Shown in pieces: positions 55,611-64,000 of a DNA stretch of 64,000 bases. The stretch is from Symbiotaphrina buchneri (Eukaryota > Ascomycota > Symbiotaphrinales > Symbiotaphrinaceae). The notes beneath the pieces are model-generated. The model made no database searches. It saw nothing but the letters and a program-made list of their open reading frames with translations, and had not been told where the DNA came from. How positions within the stretch are numbered: the first letter of the stretch is position 1; every line of letters starts with the position of its first letter. A program made the translations under genes and the position numbers. The stretch covers positions 434,001 through 498,000 of the forward strand of contig BCIG01000023.1 in assembly GCA_001599915.1 (NCBI GenBank). The letters run 5' to 3'.

Positions 55611-57494
55611 ATGTCAAATCCATCACAGCCGGTCAGGCGTTTCGCGCCACAGCCGGTAGAAACCACGAAATCAACAAGAAAGTTCAAACCAGAGCCGGTG
55701 GAGACTACGACGAAGAGCAATCGAGGTGGAGGTGATACAGATGGGCAAGGACCTGCTAAAGAGTCGCCTCGACGAAGATTCATACCTGAACCTGTTGAAT
55801 CAACCAAAAAGAGCAATCGACCGCCGCCAGCTCCTATACCTACCGAGAAGCCTCCAGACACAACAGAAGGGCAAAATGGAACAAACTCTAGCACACCAGC
55901 ATCAAGTCCCAAGCCGCGTCCAAGGTTCGCGCCGCAGTTGATAGAGACTACAAAGCGATCCAGAAAGGCGAAAGATGCTGGGCCTGCATTAAAACCGACT
56001 GATAAAACGGATATATCTCCTGGGGACCCGATACACCTGCCTCGAGAAGAAAGGCTTTCATCATCGAGCCCTCTTGCGCTAGCCACATCCGACAGCCCGG
56101 TGCTACGTGGTGAGAAGGCCCCGCTTACATCAGAGCTTCGCCGTGCCAGGACTGGATCTCGTCAGCACTCTTGGGTTGCACCCACTCTTGACGCTATAGA
56201 ATCATCAGATTCGGATCGGTCTACACCTCCCTCACTTTCAACGTCGCCAAGCTCTTCACAAGATAGTGCTTTGACAGACTATAAACATGCCACCAGGATA
56301 CGGGAAAGCTGTGATGACCGATTCTCCGGGTATCTGCTGGCCCTCGCCGCCGCAGCAGCCGAGAAGCAAATTAGGGAACAGGCTATGGCAATGGCAGCTT
56401 ATCCGAACGACGAATACCATGAGCCAGTGGATCACTTCGTCGACCGAGAGACTGACGATGAAGATGAAGAGATGGGAGTCGGCTTACTTCCCCACGAAAT
56501 GGACGAAGCTCAATTTAGGAGGGATTCCGATGTCGGGATGGACATGGCGGAGATGCGTCTGCATCAGGATAAGCTAGAACAGCAACGGAAAGAGAGCCAG
56601 CGTGACCGAGAAGAGACAATGGGCGGCCCACAGCAGAAAACTCTCGGGCCGAACCCGTTCACAAATGCCGCAGACTATGCCATGGCCACAGATTCTTTGG
56701 GTGCGCCAAAAACCATTATAGGCGGATGGCAGAAGGGTGTTGGGCTAGGACCGATGCGCAATGCTGCTTCTCCACCGATGCTGGGGGGTGATATCAAATT
56801 CCCGAAATGCTTGTCGCCTCAGGCTACGTCGATAGAAACAGACCAGAGACCAAGGCTACATACAGGCGAGGACAAGGAGCACGAGTCCACTGATGCGACG
56901 GACGAAAATCAAGGAGGTCTGTGGATGGGTTACTGCGGCCCAGGAAAATCGGAGTATGCAGTACGCGACTATCAGAGCGGCCTCATGACCCCTCGGCCTG
57001 ACCTTCCTGTTACCATAACTACTCCTGACCAGGATAGAGATGGCGATACATATATGGGCGGTGCGCCTCAATCGATCGACGAGTTGATTGCTTTGCAAGA
57101 CCAGATTGAGAAGGAATTCACGGATGACTTCGTTACACAAGTCTACAACTACCTTTCTCTCGGTTATCCTGCCCTCGCTCGGAAGTTCGACGATGAGCTG
57201 TCGAAGATCTCCCGCATTCCGCAAGAAGAACTACGAAAGGATGACCATACGCTTGATGCAAAAGGCTTTGTGCGGCTTTCGTCGGAGAAGCTGTCTTCGG
57301 AGTTCTATTATGAAGAGAGTAAGGAGGAGGTCGAGGCACGGTTAAAGCGGGCAAGCAAGAGATATGAAAAATGCGCTAGATGGAGAGCTTTGAAGCTCTA
57401 CGTGCATGAGTGGGCGAGACAACAGCCTCGTATGCGCGAGGGCAATAGCCTCGGCAAGGCCGTCACGATGAGGAGAGGCAGTTGGGCCATATGA
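55611..57494 (+). CDS. conserved protein with four N-terminal RFxPxPVETTK repeats
   Basis: A single-exon gene of 627 residues with ATG at 55611; the frame is open four codons further but only from a TTG. The first 120 residues hold four spaced copies of one short motif: RRFAPQPVETTKS, RKFKPEPVETTTKS, RRFIPEPVESTKKS and PRFAPQLIETTKRS. A Ser/Pro-rich region follows, then a helical segment (GYLLALAAAAAEKQIREQAMA), acidic patches and a Gly-rich stretch (APKTIIGGWQKGVGLGPM). The C-terminal 130 residues look folded: IDELIALQDQIEKEFTDDFV, YNYLSLGYPALARKFDDEL and a long basic helix RASKRYEKCARWRALKLYV. I recall similar uncharacterised proteins in Aspergillus. No catalytic motif, signal peptide or membrane segment is seen. 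Confidence 0.8.
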   Translation: MSNPSQPVRRFAPQPVETTKSTRKFKPEPVETTTKSNRGGGDTDGQGPAKESPRRRFIPEPVESTKKSNRPPPAPIPTEKPPDTTEGQNGTNSSTPASSPKPRPRFAPQLIETTKRSRKAKDAGPALKPTDKTDISPGDPIHLPREERLSSSSPLALATSDSPVLRGEKAPLTSELRRARTGSRQHSWVAPTLDAIESSDSDRSTPPSLSTSPSSSQDSALTDYKHATRIRESCDDRFSGYLLALAAAAAEKQIREQAMAMAAYPNDEYHEPVDHFVDRETDDEDEEMGVGLLPHEMDEAQFRRDSDVGMDMAEMRLHQDKLEQQRKESQRDREETMGGPQQKTLGPNPFTNAADYAMATDSLGAPKTIIGGWQKGVGLGPMRNAASPPMLGGDIKFPKCLSPQATSIETDQRPRLHTGEDKEHESTDATDENQGGLWMGYCGPGKSEYAVRDYQSGLMTPRPDLPVTITTPDQDRDGDTYMGGAPQSIDELIALQDQIEKEFTDDFVTQVYNYLSLGYPALARKFDDELSKISRIPQEELRKDDHTLDAKGFVRLSSEKLSSEFYYEESKEEVEARLKRASKRYEKCARWRALKLYVHEWARQQPRMREGNSLGKAVTMRRGSWAI

Positions 57495-59179
57495 GCCTTG
57501 AGCGATATTGCTCATCAAACCCGGCAACTTGGGTTCTCCGGAGTATATGAAGGCCCCGCTGAGCATTCCCATCGCTACCTCTGCTATATATATATTAATG
57601 CTCCCGGGGCTCGGCCGAACCGGCCCATCAGGATCCGTTCTTTTTGCAGCGTTCTCGCTCTTCCATTCATTCTGGCGATCGACATACGCGCTCGGAGTCC
57701 TTCCCGGCGTACACGACAGGGGCGGGCTACACAGTGTATTGACGAATGCGCAATTTTTTTCCCTTCGCGCTGCTTTTCGGTCCGGTTCGGCGTTGGTTTA
57801 GGCAGGGCCCGAGCATGAGCAAGCACACATGCATCGTTATTATTATCACTACTCGGCTTTTGCGCTGCGGCTTTCGCCGTGGCCGATTTTTACATGCGCC
57901 ATTCTTTGATGAGGGTACAGCACGTCCAGCTTGCGGGTCTTCGGACCAGTTTCGGTCGGTTGAAGCTTTTTGCTCTTGGCGAGAATGCATCTGCATACGA
58001 TACCAGGGCGGGGATAGAAGGTAGAGGTAGAGAGCGCTGCTGTTGTTAGCGATTTTGCTACTTTGACACGCACGCACAAGCACACAGATATGCAAGCAAG
58101 CGGACATGCAGAGAGACAGACAGGTGCATAAGATAGCCTTGAATCATCAATGGGATTGATAATTTATGATGAGCGCTTGGAGATCACCGCTGGATAGTGA
58201 CTTGCATGAAAGGTTTCACCGTGCTTGGAGATACGCCGATTTGAAAAAGCGAAAAAAGCAGAATGCCGCCTACGCCTACGCCTGCGCCCCTGCCCCCTTA
58301 TACCCAGACCCAGCTCGCCGATGAACCAAAAAGCCAGAGAAGAATGGACAGAAAATCATCCCATCCCACCGCGTTGAAATGTGGATCAGACATAGAATAC
58401 ACTCCCCGATCGAGCAGAACGCCTGTTGTAGACACCCGCGGTCTCACTTTGTTGCTGACTTTGCGCCATTCATCGATCGAACTAAGTAAGAAGCTGGAAA
58501 GTAAAAACAGGAGACTGATAGAAGAAAGAGAACCCGGAGTCTGTGGTATATTTGATCAGGGACGCGAGTATGTATGCCGATGGGATGTTGGTCGTATGGC
58601 ATTGATCGTATGTCGTTGTTGTGTCTTGATATGTCATGTTATGTTGTGATATGTCGTGGTCGTCGTCGATTTGGCATAGGGGTATATGCCCGGGTGGAGG
58701 ATCGGATTTCTGACGTAGATGGGCTGGATGAATGCCGGGAAGCCCGAGAAAGAGGAGTTCGGGAAGACGCAATGCTTAGGATGTGGGATGAAGTGCATCA
58801 AATTCATTTCCGTGGTCCGTGGAAGTCGCGACCATGATGCTGCCCACCAACAGCGGCCCAACCCCAGTCTCCGTTCCACCCCAATCGAAGCTGAAACAAC
58901 CCACCCCCTCCCGCCCTCACTCACAACAACACCTTCCATCCATCCGCACCGAGCACGCCAGCGGCAACAGCGGCAGCGGGCGCAACGCAAACCAATACCC
59001 CGCGCGCGCCATGATGCCGTCGCGGAACCTCTCCCCCTCCCCCGCAGCTCCTCCACGTCCCAGGGCCTCTGCGCTGCCCATCCAGCCGCCCGCGTATGCT
59101 ACGTATGTGCCTGGCATCACGCTGCGGGTGTACTTGTGCATGCTGGCGCTGAGCAGACTGGAGGAAGAGACGCTGAGCG
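57495..59179. other. 1.7 kb region before the truncated IQ-family gene
   Basis: No gene is established. Plus frames at 58263-58649 and 58833-59196 and minus frames near 58917-59260 compete. The minus frame covering about 59260-58917 reads SPGSPSLYANYSASPPLS and then MHKYTRSVMPGTYVAYAGGW, which looks more protein-like than its rivals but has no start of its own. It may be a fragment of another gene. Confidence 0.4.
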
Positions 59180-59251
59180 GTGGGCTGGCGCTGTAGTTTG
59201 CGTAGAGGGAGGGAGAGCCGGGGGAGTGGTTGTTGGTGTTGTTGTGGTGGT

Positions 59252-60289
59252 GGTACCAACGAAAACTTCTTCTATTGGCTCGATCACGGCGAAGGGAAGA
59301 ATCTCAGCCTACCCATGTGCCCCCGAGAACAGCTCGATCGTGAGCAAGTACGCTACCTCTCCAAGGAGGAGAGGCTCAACTATCTGGTCAAGGTGGATAA
59401 GGATGGGAGGCTGTGTTGGGCAAAGAACGGCGTCAGAATTGACACCAGCGAGCTGTATAAGGACAGTATCCATGGCATTGTGCCCGAACACGATGATAGC
59501 CCGGCCTTCTCTCATGCAGAAAGCGAAATGTTAAATGAGGGCGCATCGAATGAAGAGCCATTGTCTGAGGACGAGACTGACACCGATCTTGATGAGGAAG
59601 AGGAGCACAGCGAGCAGGATGGGACACACGGGACGATCAAGTCCGCCAAGAAACACACATACTTCTCTTCGAGATATATATCAGCTTCTACGTTGGTGAA
59701 CCACCTTCTGCGCAAATCGGTCAGGAAGAACACCTGGATATTCGTGGCCGACACTTCATTCCGGTTATATGTTGGCATCAAACAGTCGGGTGCTTTCCAG
59801 CACTCGTCTTTCCTGAACGGAGCTCGCATCTCAGCTGCTGGGCTCATCAAAATCAAGGACGGCCAACTACGATCTTTGTCCCCTCTATCTGGTCATTACA
59901 GACCCCCTGTGGCCAACTTCCGTGCTTTCGTGCATAGTCTCAAAGCGGCTGGGGTGGATATGTCTCACGTCAGTATCAGCAAGAGCTACGCTGTGCTTGT
60001 CGGGCTGGAAGCGTATGTCAAGACTCGAAAAAAAGTCAAGCGAGGAGTGAACGCGGTGGTGCACCACAAGGATCACAAGGAGCGTGTGCTTAGAGAGCGA
60101 TCGGAGGAGAGGCGAATACAAGAACGGGAAAACGAGCTGGCTTCAAGCGCTCCTCAAGTGTCTTCTACTGCCCGAGAAGGACAAGGGGAGATAGTCGAGC
60201 GATCGCCGGAGAACCTTGTGGACCCGATGAAGTCAATGTCTGTAGATGGACATGCAAGAGGTTCGCAGGAGACGCATGGATTGTAGAGC
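59252..60289 (+). CDS. IQ-motif family protein, C-terminal part; N-terminal part not found
   Basis: The last 340 or so residues of a conserved ascomycete family whose full-length members begin with an IQ calmodulin-binding motif and a long helical region. Recognised segments in order: NENFFYWLDHGEGKNLSLP, EQVRYLSKEERLNYLVKVD, LCWAKNGVRIDTS, LYKDSIHGIVP, an acidic Ser/Glu linker, KNTWIFVADTSFRLYVGIK, GAFQHSSFLNGARISAAG, DGQLRSLSPLSGHYRPP and SHVSISKSYAVLVGLEAYVK. The stop is at 60284-60286. Family resemblance ends abruptly just before Thr-Asn-Glu-Asn at 59255. Upstream the frame is Gly/Cys filler made by TTG/GTG repeats, and there is no in-frame ATG before 59315. I could not find the expected IQ region or its splice acceptor in the preceding 1.7 kb. 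It is therefore either truncated or has a remote or divergent first exon. Confidence 0.72.
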
Positions 60290-60584
60290 TTTCACTTCTC
60301 CTAGAAACGTATTGACGATAGCGATGTTGTTTTGGATACCCCGAATTAGAGCATTCGATTTATGAACCAGATCTGTGAGCTTAGCGCTGAGCATGAGCAA
60401 AATAGGGTTATTTCTGAAACACATTGACACGATTGTGATTATCTGATGCTGAAAGCAAATTCACGCTAGAACCCCCAATACCGAAAATCATGTCCTGTTT
60501 AGCTCCGCGTTATGCTGCGCCGCTCCCATGTCATTGATGCAAAACTCCATGCTTAGCTAGATAGAAAGAAGTGCCATGCAATCC
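60287..60584. other. short convergent intergenic region
   Basis: The 3' flanks of the IQ-family gene and the mitochondrial-type gene. Nothing further is seen. Confidence 0.6.
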
Positions 60585-62018
60585 TCAGGCCCCTCTCGGT
60601 CCCTGTTTCCTTCGCTGGAACCTCCTGAAACCGAGGCCGACAAAAGGCCACTCGGAGCTTTTGGGATTGTAGGCTGCTCGGACTTCAAGTACCACAATCG
60701 ACTTCGATCCTAGAACCTCCACCAAGCCTGACACAAGAAAACAGCCACGAGGTACAGGTGCCGGCGGTTGTCGCCATGAACGGCCCAACGTGGAGAGGAA
60801 GGCGGATCGTACACTAGGGGTGAGGCCTACGAGAACCGGGACCGGCACAGGGAGGTCGACCGAGTTGGAGGAGCCAGGTTGACGAACTCCAGAAAGTTTG
60901 CCTGGGAAGCTGAAAGGAGTTTGGGGACCCGAAGCTGGTTTGCCATCCTCCCCGCTTGTTCCAAGGCCGCCCCATCTGGTACCGGATAAACCCCAAGACG
61001 AAGGAAAATTTTGACCCTGACGGCCACCGAACTGCGCCTTAATTTGTGCCCACTGATAAGATAGAAGTGCAGACGTGCTAGCCCAAATGGAAGACGCAAA
61101 AGCTGACGGCCACAATGCGTTCTGCAGCCGATGATAGTTCCTGTCCGTTACGGGCCGTGTAACAACTGCGATGTAGTCATCGGTGATCTCAAGTCTACAA
61201 GCTCTTAGCGTCAATACTGGTCGTCTAGTATATCTCTACTCACCCTCGCCGTTCATACTCCTGTGGAGGGCCAGCCGGAAAATCCACATCCAACCAAAAC
61301 CTCCCCAGCTTTAACGGCTCACCGAGTGTTTTGGATAATGACGCTTCAGCAGAATAATCCAGAACCATCTCAGCTAACTCGCCTGATCATTGGTCAGTAG
61401 CTCCAGAGTTCAGGCACCCTCTGAGGCGAACTTACGCCGAATCTCCTGGTTCCGTTGTCGATCTCTTGAAAACTTGACAAACTCCTGCCATTCTGGGTCT
61501 GTGCCTTTATAGAAGTATTGCGGTCGCTTGTGTGCGAACCATAGAGGTATGAAAATGGCGTCTTCGGGTGGCTCGTCCTCAAGCAAAGCTTTGGGTATAC
61601 CGTCAACGGCCGGATCCTCCGTGCCAGCAGCGGCCCCTTCCAATGCTCGACGCTCAATTCCAGGTTTCGCTACGACACGTTTTGCGTCCTTGTCATCCTT
61701 ATCGTCCTGAACCTCGCCTCGCCCTGCCCAGTCCACGACCTGATTCGCAAACAAGACAACCAGTGAACAGAGAAACAGTCTTTGGACCCTCCTGGATTCA
61801 CCATCGATGTTAGCGATTCATAACCACGATTCGAAGCTGGCAGAAGTATATAGGCAGCAGAACTGTATTTTAGCGACGTACTTGGGGGTCACGAGCGGTT
61901 GTACAATGCGGACACGCTGTATGCGGACATCCTGAGGCCCGCCATGTCCTTGGGTATAAGAGGAACTGCGAAAGGCGCGGCGACTCAAGGACGTTAGTGG
62001 CCGGAGACTTCTGAACAT
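60585..62018 (-). CDS. conserved fungal protein, probably mitochondrial inner membrane
   Basis: A gene of 413 residues in four exons: 62018-61882, 61791-61436, 61382-61244 and 61194-60585, all phase-consistent. Exon 1 is a typical targeting sequence (MFRSLRPLTSLSRRAFRSSS), rich in Arg and Ser. Exon 2 begins RVQRLFLCSLVVLFANQVV, a likely membrane helix, then an Asp/Lys-rich segment and the conserved IFIPLWFAHKRPQYFYKGTD with EWQEFVKFSRDRQR. Exon 3 carries LAEMVLDYSAEASLSKTLGE and RFWLDVDFPAGPPQEYER. Exon 4 has LEITDDYIAVVTRPV and a second hydrophobic region (LWPSAFASSIWASTSALLSY), then a Gly/Pro-rich linker and a C-terminal domain. I know similar uncharacterised proteins in ascomycetes but cannot assign a function. 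Localisation is inferred from the leader. Confidence 0.82.
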
Positions 62019-62418
62019 GTGAATTGCTGGAGGACCCTGGCGGCGCACACTCTGCCCGAGTGTGCCGATTATTGACGGCTGGCTGGGCCAAAGGTAACCT
62101 GTGAGACCATAAGGTAAATTAAGGGAATGTAGGCGACTTCGTAGATTACTCTGCAGTTCGGATGAAGTCCTGGAAGGTTGCAAGGTCCGTGCCGGTTATC
62201 GCAGTGTGGCAGATAAGATGGGCGCCGGCGGGACAAAGCCAGCCGTGGCAAGCGGAGGGTACCTTAGGTGTGGTAGCGTGGAATCGCTTCTACGGAATTA
62301 CCTTGTGATTGACGTTGATCGTTAAACGCATGGTTTGCCCCGGACAGCTCCCAACTACGTGCGATTCTTGACAGTAGATGACCTCTCTTGTTGCCGCTGC
62401 GCCGCACCAGCACACAAG
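62019..62418. promoter_or_regulatory. divergent promoter region, mitochondrial-type gene and DUF3844 gene
   Basis: A 400 bp gap between head-to-head genes. Both core promoters must lie here. No clear TATA box is seen. Confidence 0.55.
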
Positions 62419-63892
62419 ATGAAGCTCCTCTGGGTGTCTGCCGCGGTGACTTTCCTTCAATGCACGCAAGCTCGATCCTCTGAAGCACCAGTCTATATAT
62501 TCGAACAGCATGCTGCTCAGTCAAGGCATCAGCAGGCGTCCCTCTCACCAGAGATTGCGAAGCTTGTTCTCGCTCAGCGCCTGGGCGTATCACATTTCCA
62601 CACGCTATCTTCTATCGATGATGAATCATTAGAACAGGTCGGGCGTCATGGCGGCCGTGGCCTCGCGCTCTTCGCTGCTGAGAGCAGCAACTCGAATCCC
62701 TCGAAGCTTGTGGTGATGATTGAAGGCGTACAGGACCCTGAAGGTATTACACTCGAACCATTTAAATATCGGACACTATCTAACAATGATATCTTGAAGG
62801 ACTCCTTGCAGGATCTTCACAGTCTATGGCATTCCGTATCTCGGATCCGCCGGCACCGAAAGAAAACGAGAGATTGATGAGAGAGTTCTATGGCCAGAAG
62901 GCTAGGGGCCATTGCGCACAGCCGATATCTCGAGGGCCATCATGGGCAGCATCAATTGTTGAACCTGTTGTGAGTGCGTTGATGATTGGGCATTACGGTC
63001 CCTGACAGCAGTATTAGGAGCATGAGCACTGTCCGACTTTTGATTCGGAAGATGCGAATGCAGCGAACGAAGCACCTTTGGTGAAAGTGCAGAAGTTTGC
63101 TGCGGCTATGCGCCCCTCTCCTAAGAGTTACAATCAACAGCCTACATCGACGGTGATGTACTTGTCTATTCTGGATGTACGTGATCGTCACGCCGCAAGT
63201 GATATGTTCTAACCGTGGAACAGGACATTATTAAATCCGAAGGCCTCTCTAGCGCTACCTACCAGGAGGCAGTCTCTATACTGTCCATGGCTATCAAGGA
63301 GCTACAGGAGTATGCGACCAATGGAGTGCAAGAGAGCGTGGTAGTACTCATGCCTCCATCGCGACATACAAAGCATGTTTCCAACCCATACGGGAAGCCC
63401 GCTCTCGCTGCAAGAGACGTCCCATCGGAAAATCTGTCGCCCGAAGCATTGCTTTCAGGGGTCGGCGCCACGGAAACTCTTCCGGTCGTTGATTCGGCTG
63501 GCGGCTTTTCACCATCCTTGAAGGCAGCTGTCGCTCCTTCTGGACCCATCCCAGTGTGCCATGCTTCGTACAGCGATTGCATGTCAACTACAAACAATTG
63601 TACGGGTCATGGCACCTGTTTCCGCAAGTATGGAAGTGGCGGCTCTGATTGTTACACTTGCGGTTGTACACCCTCCGTTCGAACCAACAGTGATGGGACG
63701 ACGAAGACCACAGCTTGGGCCGGTGCTGCTTGTCAAAAGAAGGACGTAAGCGTCCCCTTTTGGCTGTTGGCCGGCTTTGCGATAGTCCTAACAGGGGTGA
63801 TATCATGGGCTATCGGCTTGCTATTTGCAATGGGCAACGAACAATTACCGAGCGTACTCAGCGCCGGTGTTGCTCCAAGGTTGGGCAGGTGA
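62419..63892 (+). CDS. DUF3844 / Vps3844 domain type I membrane protein of the secretory pathway
   Basis: A 436-residue protein from four exons: 62419-62743, 62812-62969, 63018-63176 and 63224-63892. Straight translation breaks after exon 1. The phases and the conserved text (QDPEG joined to SSQSMAFRISDPPAP; IVEPV to EHEHCPTF; MYLSILD to DIIKSEG) support the splices. A signal peptide opens the protein (MKLLWVSAAVTFLQCTQA). A luminal domain follows with PEIAKLVLAQRLGVSHFHTL. Near the C terminus lies the DUF3844 Cys cluster: CHASYSDCMSTTNNCTGHGTC, then SDCYTCGC and GAACQKKDVSVPFW, an EGF-like fold. One transmembrane helix (WLLAGFAIVLTGVISWAIG) lies at about residues 391-418, with a short cytosolic tail. 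The family has been linked to vacuolar protein sorting and ER/Golgi quality control. Divergent from the mitochondrial-type gene. Confidence 0.9.
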
Positions 63893-64000
63893 TCTATCTT
63901 TTTGACGGAGTTCGTCTCTGTATTTATACGGACATTGTATCAATTTGCTGCGTGACCATGTGCGCTTCCAGCGCCTTGTGATGAGAGCTTGATGAACGGA

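Noticed and set aside
1-64000. Secondary-metabolite cluster, mobile element or CRISPR array
   Set aside because: No backbone synthase, transposase, reverse transcriptase, terminal repeats or spaced direct repeats were seen on either strand.

Overview
The window is nuclear DNA of a filamentous ascomycete, most likely a eurotiomycete close to Aspergillus or Penicillium. Genes are broken by short GT-AG introns of about 40-130 bp. Proteins carry the low-complexity serine/proline/glutamine runs typical of these fungi. Several products match families found only in ascomycetes: DUF3844, CYSTM, and C2H2 proteins ending in a Trp-Phe-Cys-Cys motif. There is no rRNA, tRNA, CRISPR array or recognisable transposon. 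The species call is inference from protein resemblance.

Layout, left to right. A cytoplasmic dynein intermediate chain gene (running off the left edge) is divergent from ATP synthase subunit e. After 2.8 kb without a clear gene come a C2H2-type regulator (4.9-7.1 kb) and an MFS sugar transporter on the other strand (8.2-9.9 kb). A long coiled-coil protein (12.2-16.0 kb) follows; it looks like two ORFs but is one spliced gene. The protein O-mannosyltransferase Pmt4 (16.6-19.1 kb), a conserved acidic protein (19.7-20.8 kb) and an eight-exon GH28 rhamnogalacturonase (21.6-23.5 kb) all lie on the minus strand. The rhamnogalacturonase shares a divergent 1.6 kb promoter region with a secreted S8 subtilase (25.1-26.5 kb).

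A 4.5 kb stretch without recognisable genes (26.5-31.0 kb) leads to two tail-to-tail C2H2 genes (31.0-32.8 kb plus; 34.9-38.0 kb minus, six exons). Next are a proline-rich conserved protein (39.4-41.1 kb), a tiny CYSTM protein (42.1-42.6 kb) and a fourth, very large C2H2 gene (43.8-47.7 kb, minus). The interval 47.7-52.5 kb holds only a possible small membrane protein and a short doubtful reading frame.

The right end carries an SDR oxidoreductase with a mitochondrial-type leader (52.5-53.7 kb) and a protein with four copies of an RF-P-P-VETTK motif (55.6-57.5 kb). It also carries an apparently 5'-truncated member of a fungal IQ-motif family (59.2-60.3 kb), a mitochondrial-type conserved protein (60.6-62.0 kb) and a DUF3844/Vps3844 secretory-pathway membrane protein (62.4-63.9 kb).

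There is no operon-like pathway. The themes are housekeeping (dynein, ATP synthase, Pmt4, vacuolar sorting), plant cell-wall and protein degradation (transporter, rhamnogalacturonase, subtilase), and an unusual density of C2H2 regulators with long flanking regions. The strongest leads for novelty are the C2H2 quartet, the VETTK-repeat protein, the IQ-family gene that stops abruptly at a junction near 59.25 kb, and the recurrent GTACGGAGTAC palindrome in intergenic DNA.
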